Source of the DNA: Plumapathes pennacea
Taxonomy: Eukaryota > Cnidaria > Anthozoa > Antipatharia > Myriopathidae
DNA length: 64,000 nt
Direction of reading: 5' to 3'
Assembly (NCBI GenBank): GCA_964036295.1
Contig: OZ038464.1
Location: forward strand, 20,411,443 to 20,475,442
Part shown: positions 36,357 to 47,402 of the stretch, one piece after another
How the letters are laid out: the number at the start of each line of letters is the position of its first letter
Position numbering within the stretch: the first letter of the stretch is position 1
The notes under the pieces: model-generated
Database searches by the model: none
Seen by the model: the letters and a program-made list of their open reading frames with translations, nothing else
What the model was told of the DNA's origin: nothing
Program-made: the position numbers and the translations under genes

Positions 36357-36707
36357 ATTGGCACTACGGCCGTCATTTGATCGGCTTGTACCCCGTATGG
36401 AGCGGCCATTCCGATCGGCACATGGTGTGCTAGGAGTGAAGTATCGTTTGTCATCTCTTCATGCACGCTGGGTCGTGCAGGGTTCAAAATAGGGTGTTTG
36501 TGCCTGTAGACATATTTTAATGGTTGCATGTAAATTCGGCCAAACTGTTTTTCCAAATTGCGATATGTTTCTTTAAACTTGGTTTCAATCGTTCAAAATA
36601 CCTATCGACTCAGTCTGATCCCGTATATTACTATGGCCATAATAATAGCCCTATGGCATAATAAAATCCACTTGCCACTTGGCCCGAGTCAAAGTGCAAA
36701 AAAGCGG

Positions 36708-36742
<35 letters not shown>

Positions 36743-37826
36743 AAAATGAGCTGCTAGATTTTGACAATGAATGATCTTATGAGGCGCGCAGCTTTGATAC
36801 ACAATCAGAAACGACAATTGTTACCGTTTAACTCTTTTAAACGAAGCATTAGTAGTTATTTTGCACTACTTCAACTGAACATTAGAATATAGCGTGTATT
36901 TGTCTAGTAAAGGTGTTTGTCAAATGTTCTACCCAAACGTGCAAAGAATCAGCCACACAGACACCAACTGTTATCATCCGAGAGGTAAAAGAATACCGGC
37001 TTGCTGTGATACACACAGCTGTGATGACAGAGTCCATTAAAATCACTCATGCCTGAAGCTGTCCTCTTTTAATACGTTACATTTGTTGCAAAACACTCGA
37101 TATTCGGCGTTGTGAAGGCGCAAACTCTGGATATCATCTAGTTGCCCTTGGTCTTAACGTTTCATGCTATTCTTTTTTTCGTAATTTCTCCTAAAACCTC
37201 GTTAAATTCGATCAAATTGCGGAGGTACCTGCTCCTCGTTGGCGCGCAACTGATGAGAGACTGCTTCTATGAGAATTACGAATTGCATATTTGTCGGGCA
37301 ACTAATCTGGTACTAGTTGTTAAACGGATTAGCCACTTAAATCGACGGGAGTCATAAGCTGCACTAGATATCGGCCAAATGAAACGTCATGGCCTAGGGA
37401 GTAGAATAGGCCCTGGTAATAGAATCGTATCACTAACTCGGCGTCACGGTGTTACATCTCACTGCACTACAAACTCACCGAAACCTGTTAGCTGCTTGCA
37501 AACTGACTTGAGCTGCATCGAGGTTTCCTTAAGTTCTTCGTTTTTATTCTTTTTCAAAGTTAACTGCTCTTTGTGTTTTGTGCTCAGTGACATAACGCAG
37601 AGCCGGTCTGGTACCATTTATAAGGATGCCACTGTGATTGTCTACTGACCTTTCTGCAGGGCTTGCTTTTGCGTATCAGACGTAGACAAAGAGAAACATC
37701 CCCCTGTCATCACTGCGATTCTGAATGGTGTTCCTGTGATTGTACCGTGGGCGTAATTATACTGTTCTTTTTTTTTTTTTGTGATAAGGCCTGACACAAT
37801 TGAAGTTTTTTCGGCGGTGGAAAGAG

Positions 37827-37862
37827 GGGACGCTACGTCGAAGCCCAAAGCATGTCGGGATC
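37827..37862 (-). pseudogene. decayed exon-1 fragment of a fifth homeobox copy
   Basis: On the minus strand the fragment reads RHALGFDVASPLST, matching RHASSLDVASIPTS of copy B and RYALGLGVSSPATS of copy A. At DNA level a 31-base stretch matches copy B at about 28 positions. A stop codon lies three codons upstream in frame and no eh1 segment or homeobox is nearby, so this is a relic. Confidence 0.55.
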
Positions 37863-37869
37863 AATTCAG

Positions 37870-38317
37870 ATTCTCCAAGCTTTGCCTGTAGATTCCTGTA
37901 CTTCGGGACTGTTCTCAGAGATTTTTTCAACCAATTGGCACAGTTTTTCAACATCCTTGCGATCTCCTTTCGCACTCAACACGATCTGCAATGTTTACCC
38001 GCAGTTCGTAGGAGCCTTCAGAAGTTTAATTTAGTATTAAATGGTCCAACATACTCGCCGGTGACGGACTGGAAAGACGTGCTGACGATTCCAACGACCG
38101 ATTCAATTTCACATTGAAGTCCGAGGCCCAAACTATGAATAGTGGTTTGCTAGGTTTGACAGAGTGTTATCGGTTTCCGAAAGCTTTTGCTTTCGCAAAT
38201 TTTTCTATCATGCTTAGCTGATAGCGATGCTTGAATTTTCTTAATAACTTCTGCATGTTTTTCATGTGTCGGCACAAGCTTTATAATTTCATTTGCCAAA
38301 GAAACCACTTGAGCCAT
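37870..38317 (-). pseudogene. unidentified broken coding stretch
   Basis: The minus strand shows protein-like pieces: MAQVVSLANEIIKLVPTHEK from the ATG at 38317, then GIVSTSFQSVTGEYVGPFN in the same frame after a stop, then SAKGDRKDVEKLCQLVEKIS in a shifted frame. Two in-frame stops and at least one frame change break it up. The charged helical character looks like real former coding sequence, but I do not recognise the family. It could instead be exons of an unknown gene with unseen introns. Confidence 0.35.
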
Positions 38318-38464
38318 TTGAGGAGTGTGCCCAGCAGAACAATCATCGAACAGATTCTATTATTGGTAGAGTAACAGGGTTTAAACTGTTCAAAGCAATT
38401 TCTATCTGGGTAGTTGTGAAAATACTCCTCGTTGACACGTAAAGTTTGACTAGTATACAACCTG

Positions 38465-38704
38465 GGCCCGGTTTTTCAAAGCACGATTAGGCTAATCCTG
38501 GATTAGGTCTAAGCTTTCTTGTCATTTTTTTAGCCTGAAAACGTGAAAGTTTCGTCCACAACGACTTTCTTGATAGCGTTTTAAACTGGAACAAGCTTTC
38601 TAATCCATCTTCGAACAAAACCAAGCAGTTTATTGGCAGAGAGGTCGAGAGAATGAATTTCGTTAATCTTAGATTAGCTTAATCGACCTTCGAAAAACCG
38701 GGCC
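38465..38704. mobile_element. MITE-like element with GGCCCGGTTTTTC inverted ends
   Basis: The left end GGCCCGGTTTTTCAAAGCAC and the inverted right end share the first 13 bases exactly and about 27 of 33 overall, continuing through GATTAGGCTAATC. It is 240 bp and non-coding. Confidence 0.75.
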
Positions 38705-39007
38705 ATGGCGATTAAAATACCCGCGATTAAAATAGGTTGGTCAAAATCGATTAAAATTGTTTTTGGTTGCGTAAAGGTAGATATGCGCATCATCGGCGTT
38801 GTAGTTCGCTTGAAGTACAACAGTGGTCCCAAAAGCGGCTGCTTTAGCTCTCTGAAAATCATATTATGCTTAGTTCGATTTTTCTCCCTATATATATCTT
38901 GTAGAAAACATTCGCATATTTCCAGTTTATTTGATTTCCCAGGGGCAACTGCACCAAACGCTGTGCCATTAAATTAAAACCATGTCGCAATAAAGAATAT
39001 TCACATG

Positions 39008-39677
39008 TTCGTGTTGATCTCAAACCATGTTGATCTTTAGCGTAACTTAAGATTTACAGTGTCCCTGGTTATCTGAAAGCCGTTAAGTGCTACACTAATC
39101 CAACGATATGGTATTTCCTTTTCAGAACCTCATGGCGAGGCCTTTTGCTCAAAGACCACCTGATAGTTTTTGTATGTTTATTTGTTTGTTTCTGTTACTA
39201 GAAGCACAAAAACAAAACAACAACAACAACAAAGTCAGTTGTGAGTGGTTGTCTTGAGCGCCACGGTCCCACAACGCAAATGTCTAACAAAATGCGTTCT
39301 GCACTACTGTCCTCGAAAGACAAGGTAATTCAATAACCAGTCATATTCGCTTTTTTAGCAAGATGTCAGAATGACCTTTCCTGGTGAAGGATCGACTTTA
39401 TGTCCTGCTCATGTTGATCTTGAGCCATGTCCTTGCTCATCTGAAAGCCGTTAACCCTACACTTAATCTAACGTTATGGTATTTCCTTTTCACACTACCT
39501 CATGGGGAGGTTTTGCTCAAAGACCACCAGATAGTTTTTGTTTGTTTGTTTTGTTACTGGAAGCACAAAAAAATGCAATATGCACCACTTTCCTCGAAAG
39601 ACAAGGCGATGCAATAATCAGTCATATTCGCCTTGTAGCAAGATCTCAGGATGACCTTTCCTGGTGAAGGATCAACT
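39008..39677. repeat. direct duplication of about 270-390 bp
   Basis: The copies run from about 39008 to 39396 and from 39407 to 39677. They share CTGAAAGCCGTTAA, TGGTATTTCCTTTTCA, GCTCAAAGACCACC and GACCTTTCCTGGTGAAGGAT in the same order. The second copy lacks about 90 bp after the (CAA)n stretch. Confidence 0.85.
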
Positions 39678-41591
39678 TTTGTATACACAGTGAAGTATCT
39701 CTATTTATACACAGTACAGTAGGTAAAAACTCTGTGTTGTGGTCCTTTTTGCGAAGTTAAAGTTCTTGTTCGCTCCAAACAACAGCCAACACACAATAAA
39801 TCAGTTGTGCATTTCTCATTTCCTCATCATCAAATTTCAAAGTACGTATTTCCTTTCTCATTTATCTCTTGATCAGCCACATGTTGTGGTAGGATTTCAT
39901 CATACCAGCCGCGGGACAGCTTGCTCTCCAATTATCTTCCTCTAGACACCACTGAAAGTCTATATTAGTTCATATGACCAAAGGTGCTTTAGGATAAAAG
40001 TCCCCGCTTTTTTTTTCAAAAGATGCAAATAGTAGGTGTAGAATCGACATCGGGGGCGAGCAATATAAAATAATCTGCAACCTATATACCAATAGGGTTT
40101 TCTGAGAATTTCTGCTCCGAACTATTATGGTCAAAATTTGTAACAAATAGAATGATGTAAGAAATGGGGCAAATAAACTATTATTATTCAAAAAGTACCC
40201 CTGAGTTTCACTCGTTGGGATCCACACTTGACGAGGTATTTTAGACTAGCAGGACCCCCGTAAAATACGATGATCGGATTTTTTTTCTCTTTTTTTCTTT
40301 CTTTTTTCCTTTTTTCTTTTTGAAGTCCATTTCGAGCATCTCGAATGCAGTTTCCAGTGTTAAAGTACAAACTTCTCTGTGGTGCGTGTACCCGTCGACC
40401 TTACCACTCGACGAATTGCCGATCGATCGACATCAAAATCTCCCTGTTTTTCGAACATGCGGCAGCATCAGCCCGCCATCCAGTCACCTAACAGCACAAA
40501 TTCTCTTTTTAAACTCATTTTCGATTTCTAAAAGAACCGTGGTCGGCATACGAGGCCAATATTTATACTTAGTTTCACTCGATGTGGCGGCCATCTTGGA
40601 TTTCTTTATGATGAAGAGGTCTGGGAAAGAGTGTTACAGACGGACGGACGGAAGTGGCTTAGCGTATTGTTATATAGATTTCCTTTAAAATCAAAGGCAA
40701 AGCCGACCCTATTGTTGTTGGTTGAACGTCCTGTTTACTTTGGAAGTGCAAATGTACAGACAAGCTTCCCCTTTAAATCTCTGTTTTCATTTAGTGTTGT
40801 AATTACTAATGTAATCCTGTGGTTTTCGGTTCAGCTATGATGTCTGCGGGTGAAGATGCAGAGAACTAAGGCAGACAGGATATACAGATAGCGTCGACAG
40901 CCGGAAAGGAAATGTGTGGTGCAATGTTGGATAAAGTGAAAAAAAAGTTTTTTCTGATAAAAAAAAGCTAAAATTGTATTTGAGACATAGATTCATCAAT
41001 AAACTGTCTTGAACCTGTTCCTGGAGCAGAAGAAACCACACAAGCTAAATGCAGTAGACGTATCAACCTACAGAATTCACGCAGACTCTCAGGCATACAG
41101 GGTAGGGTCGGAGAAAAACTAAGTTTCCTGCTTTACACACATTTTCACGCAGTCAACCGTCGTTCCAAAACTATAGTAAGAAGCAGTTATATACTGTTAT
41201 GTTTTAATTTTTGTAACGTTTTGTTTCAACATGAGTGCCAGTCTGAATCCGTTCTTTTATACTCAGTCCGGTGTCGAAATGTACGCGTTTGTACGCTACA
41301 CAGACAAATTAATTTACAAACAAGTTGGGGAAGGAGCCTTCACTCTATCTGGGTCAACACGATCAATTATTGTTATAAACATAGCATCACAGAAACTATT
41401 CCATCATTCTGGCTACTAATTGGGGATACAATAAACAATAAAGTCATATTTCCTTGCACATGCACGTGCTGGGATGCATGGCCAAACATCCGCTTATATA
41501 CAAAAACTGGTTTCCTCCTGTTTCAGATTGATTTTTTAACCAATTATGTGAGCTTACAAGTAATTAACTGACAGTACATTGACCTGCCACT

Positions 41592-41610
41592 CTATTTATA
41601 GGTCTATAAG
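41592..41610 (+). promoter_or_regulatory. MEF2-type MADS box and TATA-like box of copy B
   Basis: CTATTTATAG (41592-41601) is a perfect CTA(A/T)4TAG and is followed by TATAAG (41605-41610). The box ends 79 bp before the ATG at 41681. The flank CCACTCTATTTATAGGTCTA is shared with copy D. Confidence 0.7.
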
Positions 41611-41680
41611 CGCAAACACCATGCATGTTGAGTTATCATATTGGGCGCTCGACATGAATGAATGAACGGAAACCTGTGTG

Positions 41681-43375
41681 ATGGCTGGACCAGAACAATC
41701 GGCTGGTCGTCGAGCAGGGTTTTCGTTTACCATAAAACACATCCTACATCTTCCTGACGATCCAAACGAAAGCACATTACCGATCCGACATGCTTCGAGC
41801 TTAGACGTAGCGTCCATTCCAACTTCACAACTGATCGTACCATTTCCGCCAAGTGTTAGTCGGAGTGAGTGTTCAGACTGTTGGCCTTGTGGGCCCTGCA
41901 GCATGGTCAGCTTCGCCACACAATTTTATACTCGTGGCTTATGCGAGGGCAGCCGAGACATTGCGAGGGAAGCGCGTCCCAGTTTAGGTAGGAGCCGTCA
42001 GGTTTTTACATCCGGATGAAATGTGATGTGTTATGGGCTTACCTCTCTTCCCACTGACGCCTTAGCGCAAGTTCTATTTAGCCACTTTCTGTGTTACAAC
42101 TATAGAATACCTGACTTCTAAACAAGGGCAAGTACTAGAGACTAAACAAACAAAAACTATTGCTTTCCTTAATCAAATATTAAGCTGCTGGGCAGCACTA
42201 AAATTACTGCACAACCTTCAGGAGATAGGCAAAGGATTTCTCTTAGACTTTCTTACACAGATATGTCATTTATTTTAGCGTTTTACTATATTTTCAGTTT
42301 TTGTATATAATTATAAAGTCTAAAAGAGTAACTTGAATAGATCCGTACGTGTGTACCCTTCTAATAGATAGCTATGCAATCCATTTTCTGACATAGGTTC
42401 AGGAAGCATTCGTTCTTGCACTTATACTATTAAGTCTTGCTAGAGGGAATAGGTTGTGAAAGTCGAATTTCTACCTCAGTGAAAAAATCCTCAACCAATC
42501 TTCAAGAACGCGAGTAACACCACATGAACTCAGTTTCACTTCACTTTCTTTTTCTCTGTACTGGTTGGGCTGTGGGTATAAACCAACCTGAAACTGAAAC
42601 AAATCTTACTGACGTGACCTAGTAGTCCCGATTGGGCTATAATAATTTAATCATTTATAAGTGCGCCCTTTACATAAAGATGATAAAGTCGGCGCATTAC
42701 AGGCGTCCAAGGAAATGTTTCTGTAGAAAATTAAATTAGAAACTGAATGTCGTCGACGAGAATGCGACCTGTGACCACTTCGATATTGGTGCGTCACTTT
42801 AGTCCTGGAGTGAGCTCGGTTAATGCTCATTACAACATTGTGAGAATCAAAACGCAGTTAGAGTGATGCTGGTGGTTCCGTCAGTTTTATAACTGCAGAT
42901 GGTGTCGAGCCCCAGATGTTCACAGGTACCTATGTACATGACATGCAGCTATATCAAGCGGTTGCTAATTTTCCTTTCTAGTATAACATGAACAACAGAA
43001 TCATCGATAAAAAAGCAATCACTTCAATAAAAACATCCATAATGTGTCTTTGTTTACCTCTGTTTCATGATCCTATTTCACGAAAAAGCTGACAACCAGT
43101 TAAATGTTCGTTGGCGCGTGCCGAGTCGAAAGAAGAAGAAACGAGTCCTTTTCTCTCCAATTCAAGTGCAGAAAATGGAAAAAGAATTCGACTCGAGGAA
43201 GTACCTAACGGAGGGCAGACGAGCTGAACTGGCGGTGGAGCTGAAGTTAACTGAGACACAAGTGAAGACTTGGTTTCAAAACCGACGCACCAAGTGGAGG
43301 AAGGAGTTGAGAAATGAGAACCCGCCAAGAGAGGTTCCTGATGGTCGATTGAAGCATTCTTTAGAGGCAAAGTAA
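41681..43375 (+). CDS. homeobox copy B: eh1 motif + NK-like homeodomain, two exons
   Basis: Exon 1 is 41681-41987 (donor TTTAG/GTAGGA) and exon 2 is 43089-43375, with a phase-1 intron of 1101 bp, predicting 197 aa. The ATG at 41681 aligns with the MA(R/A/G)PxQ start of the other copies. Exon 1 has FSFTIKHILHLPDDPNEST (eh1). Exon 2 has a complete homeodomain with Thr47, Trp48, Phe49, Gln50 and Asn51, the shared RNENPPREVPDG tail, and a short end (LEAK). The intron donor lies a few codons earlier than in copies A and C. It is a probable Groucho-dependent DNA-binding repressor, first of the three same-strand copies. Confidence 0.87.
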
Positions 43376-46300
43376 GGCCATAGACAATCAAGCGTCCAGA
43401 TACATCTTCAAAGTACATTTCACTGATATGCAATAACTGAGGGAGTAATAGAGGTATCTTACATGATTAGGATATCTTTTGGTCATCTTTGGGTCTATTT
43501 TGCATTAGACTGTTGAGCTGTTGTCGTAACCTCCCTTCTGTGTGATGATCTACTGTTTTTGTTAGAATCTCTTCAATTCTTTACAATCCACATTAAAAAG
43601 CGTATTATGGCTTCGTCGGCATCTGCATCTCGAACTTGTGTTATTAGTACAGTCAGTATCGCAGCGATGACAGCTCTCACGACAGGGTTGCATACGACTG
43701 ACAGGCAGAGGCGGGGGGGTAACCATCATAATTTGGGTGGGGGTGTGCCGCCCGGTCCTGAAATTCAGACCAAAATATCTGATTTACTATACCCTATATC
43801 AGACCTGATTCCAAAAATGTATACCATATTTTAGACCTGACTTCAAAATGTATACCCTATTTCAGACTACCTATTTTATATATATATATATATATTTTTT
43901 TTTTTGCAATAATTTCCGCCCTGTGTTTTCTTCCATTTGCCGTGCAATGTCCGCGGCGACACATTTCTATTAAAATCATACCCTATCCGAGGCCAAAAAG
44001 ACAAAATCGATACCCTCGTTTAGACTAAAAATGCTTGAAAACGATACCCTTTGGGGCGACACATACCTATATGGCTTATATATGGGAGTACCCCCCCTCC
44101 CCCGCCCCCCCCCTCCTCGAGAGGCCAGCCAAACCGCAGTCGGTTCTTTGTAAATTGCATTTAGAGGCGACCTTTGGCACGGCACGTAGCAACGAAGTTG
44201 TTTGTTACCTATGATCTGCGTTCAACAGAAAGTCTGAGAAATAACGTAAGTGAGCATACAAACAATGTTCACTGTGGACTGCATGGTTTGGCAAGTGTGA
44301 GGCTGCTTGGCCGGAGTACGCGTGGCCGGATGTATATTCACGGGCGGGCGGGCGGTGCACGCCCACACAAGTTGGCTGGCACAAACATGTGTGAATGATC
44401 AAACGGACAGAGCATTTTGTAAACTTTTGAGTAAGCTTTTTCTTTAACCTGGATTGTATACTGTACGTCAAATTAGATAATTAACAGACACCAATAAATG
44501 TTTAGCCAAAATACTATCAATCGTAGTGACCAAAACAATGTTATACAAACTCCGCCGTGGTATTACGGCTTTGCGAGTGACTGTAATCTCGTTCTTATAC
44601 ATACGGCTTTAAAAAGGGCATAAATAGCTCTGAAAAACAAAGTGATTATATACGCTGTTGTACAGTGACCTGGAGGATCCGGTGCCACAAGCGGCGTATT
44701 AACATACTTCTCACCAGATCAACACAGGCGAGGTATGCAAATGTTTTTCAGTTTGTTATTTTTTAGGGTAGGACTTGTGGCTTCTCGAATTCCAAAGGAC
44801 GAAACAGCCACGCGACAAAAGACAAAGTATGTTATGAAGCTATTTTCCAGGAAAGCAAGCTGTGATTCTGACTTTTTTTGCTTGAACTTTCTTTTGTGAC
44901 GTCGCCAAAAGCAAATTGAAGATAGGCATTGATCAACAACAAATTACATTTGTGGGTTTCATTAATTATTTGTGGCGTCAAAGGCGGAACGATAGATATA
45001 ACTAGCGATACAGCACGAACGTGACCTGCAAGTTACTATCGCGGTGGTCTAGCATCTTCATCTTTTTCTCTATGAATCTATTTTCTTTCTTTCTTGCATT
45101 CTCTCTGTCTGTCATTCTTTTCGTAGCGCCATACATTATAATCAGCGGGTCATCTTCAGGTTTCACCTTTATAACTACAGTTATTCCGTGCACGCGTGCA
45201 GTTGCAGTGTTCACAAATGACGATATCATCAGTATTGACTAGAAATGACAATTTTTGTCTGCCAAAATTCTGTCCAAAACCCAAAGTGGATTTCTCTGTA
45301 AAACAACACGGGCACTGCCATTAGGATATACTCACGGAGAGCTTTCACTTTTGAGTCCGCCACGGCGCGTTTAAGAGTTACATTGACGGTAATCAGGAAT
45401 TTTAATAGTGGTTTCTCATGTGTTTGATATTCAAGAAATATAGAATTAATGCGCAGCTCCAAAGTTGCTGAGCAATATCGTTGCTTCTTTGCCAAGAAAG
45501 TACTGTACCCTGTAAAAGCATTGAGTCCGCACGTGTACGTGTCCAAAGGGCGTGTAAGTCGCTCTAAAGAGTTCACTGCGGTTCCCTCTTCACTCAACGG
45601 CGCGTCCGGTATTGTTGGTTTAGTGACTTAACTTGCTTTCGCTCTCCAGGATTCAGTGTTGAAAGTACTTGCATTTTTCCAGCCACCTTAGTCTGCGACC
45701 AATCAAGGGTAAATGTAAACCGAGTAAACAGTTTACGTTTTAGATGCATCTACATGTAACAATATTTTAGTTAGTTGTTCTTGAATTTTTCACGCTAATA
45801 TATCAATGCCGGTCAGCCTCACATCTCGATCCCATTCTGACAGTGTGAGCGCCGGTTCCTTGATCAAGCTACTCACTGCATTGACAAATCCTCGGCATGC
45901 CAGTAAACCGGCGCACCAAGTAACCTTACAGTGTGGTGAGATTCATCAAATTAAACCGAATTTCAAAAGGCGAAGAACAAGTGGATAACACAAGAACATA
46001 ATTAACGTATGCTGTTCTCAGTCCTTGCTGTAAGTTGCGCGAAGTTCTGTTTTATGTTCATGCTCTTGATGTCTCCGTACTGTCTCAGGTTTGGAGTCGC
46101 TACCTAAGCGCGCGCCGGGGAGTGAATTGATTTCGTTCGTCACATAGTCTCAAAATAGCACTATGAAAGAAGAGCTGCGGTTTTGTGGTGCTTCCCATAC
46201 AAAACGAAAGTTCTCCCCAGCGGTGTTTCAAAAGCAGATTAGGCAGCAATCCAGGATTAAATGATTCCTTTCCCGCTCCCCTCGCGTTTTTGGTCAAAGA

Positions 46301-47301
46301 TCAACTAAAGGCCAGGTGTTTGTAGATGTTGTGAGCAGAGTCAATACTTTCATGCTAAAGAAACAATTAAGCAAAGTTCAAACCTCCACGATTCGCCTTT
46401 GAAGTGACCAGGCCCCGGTATCCAAACTGTCAGGACTGAAATAGCTGCACCAGTTTTAAAATATCAAAACGAAATCTTGCTATCACTTGAATGCGGAATT
46501 TCCGCCATTGTTATATTGATAGTTCAGTATTATAGGAATGCGTTAAACTTTGTTAATCAAATGACTCACTCACAAGTAAGAAAACCACAGAAAGTTTTAA
46601 GTTATGAAAACTGTCATTTCTGTATGAACCAAAGCGCAGGGAACTTTTATAGTGTTCAGTTGTTTGTAAATTAGGGTTGTTTTCCCATGGCATCACCTAG
46701 CTTTCTATCATCCAGAATTGAAAACCATTAGACACACAATCAGATTATCGTTAAGTCCTCGTCGTATTTTAAATTAGTCTTTTTTATTCAAATCCAAATC
46801 AAGTCTTGTAGTCTGTACCAGTTTCGAAAGTTTTCAATCCCTGGTTTCTCACTGTTCGATTATTACTGACTGAAATACTTCCGGGGTTCTCCCAGATCCT
46901 GTTCATTTCCTTCGCACATATTTCCTCACAAATTTTCCACATATATATATACACGTAATATTCGCACATATATTTGCGGCTTTGACCAAAGGATAATTTC
47001 AAATAATCAGTTTTGCTCTGCAAGAACACGTGCGCTGCTGTAAACAAGGACAAATTTGAAGTCAATTTGAGAAAAAAGGTTGTTTCAGAAGGACACGGAA
47101 ACAATAAAAAATATATCATGCATTTATGTACTATCACAGTACGATGTTTACAATAATTCTCTAAATGCTTAATCTTCTCTTTTGGCACGACACAACGTGT
47201 TATCGTGCAGTGCAAGTGCCTAATGGCCAAACGTCCCCTGCAGGTTTCATCGTTGATATGGCCTTTCAACTCATCAACACATATACATCGGGACCGCCTC
47301 T
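43376..47301. other. spacer between homeobox copies B and C
   Basis: It contains a dispersed repeat (43725-44115) with a (TA)n run. Several open frames of 60-122 codons resemble nothing known. No supported gene. Confidence 0.4.
43725..44115. repeat. dispersed repeat, copy 2, with internal TATACC periodicity
   Basis: It contains repeated CAGACCTGA(T/C)TxCAAAAATGTATACC units, a (TA)n tract near 43880, AAAACGATACCCTTTGGGGC and a terminal GGGAGTACC plus C run. It is related to 33288-33510. Confidence 0.6.
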
Positions 47302-47328
47302 CTATTTTTAGGACTACAGCAGTATAAA
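47302..47328 (+). promoter_or_regulatory. MEF2-type MADS box and TATA-like box of copy C
   Basis: CTATTTTTAG (47302-47311) is a perfect CTA(A/T)4TAG. TATAAA is at 47323-47328. The box ends 91 bp before the ATG at 47403. Confidence 0.7.
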
Positions 47329-47402
47329 GGTCAACACTCACATGCTAAGAGTTCTTGATTATGAGCCGGACATGACACAGTGAACGGCTCATTCAGTAAG
47401 AC

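Larger units (their letters stand above)
36357..41591. other. spacer between divergent homeobox copies A and B
   Basis: The spacer separates the two head-to-head promoters. It holds a poly(A) tract (about 36710-36740), a decayed homeobox exon 1 (37827-37862), an unidentified broken coding stretch (37870-38317), a MITE (38465-38704) and a direct repeat pair (39008-39677). No intact gene is supported. Confidence 0.5.

Noticed and set aside
45229-45597. 122-codon minus-strand frame between homeobox copies B and C
   Set aside because: No motif or neighbouring exon is evident, and it overlaps an equally plausible plus-strand frame.
46799-47341. 180-codon minus-strand open frame upstream of homeobox copy C
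   Set aside because: It overlaps the copy C promoter box, has no recognisable domain, and its composition looks like translated AT-rich spacer.
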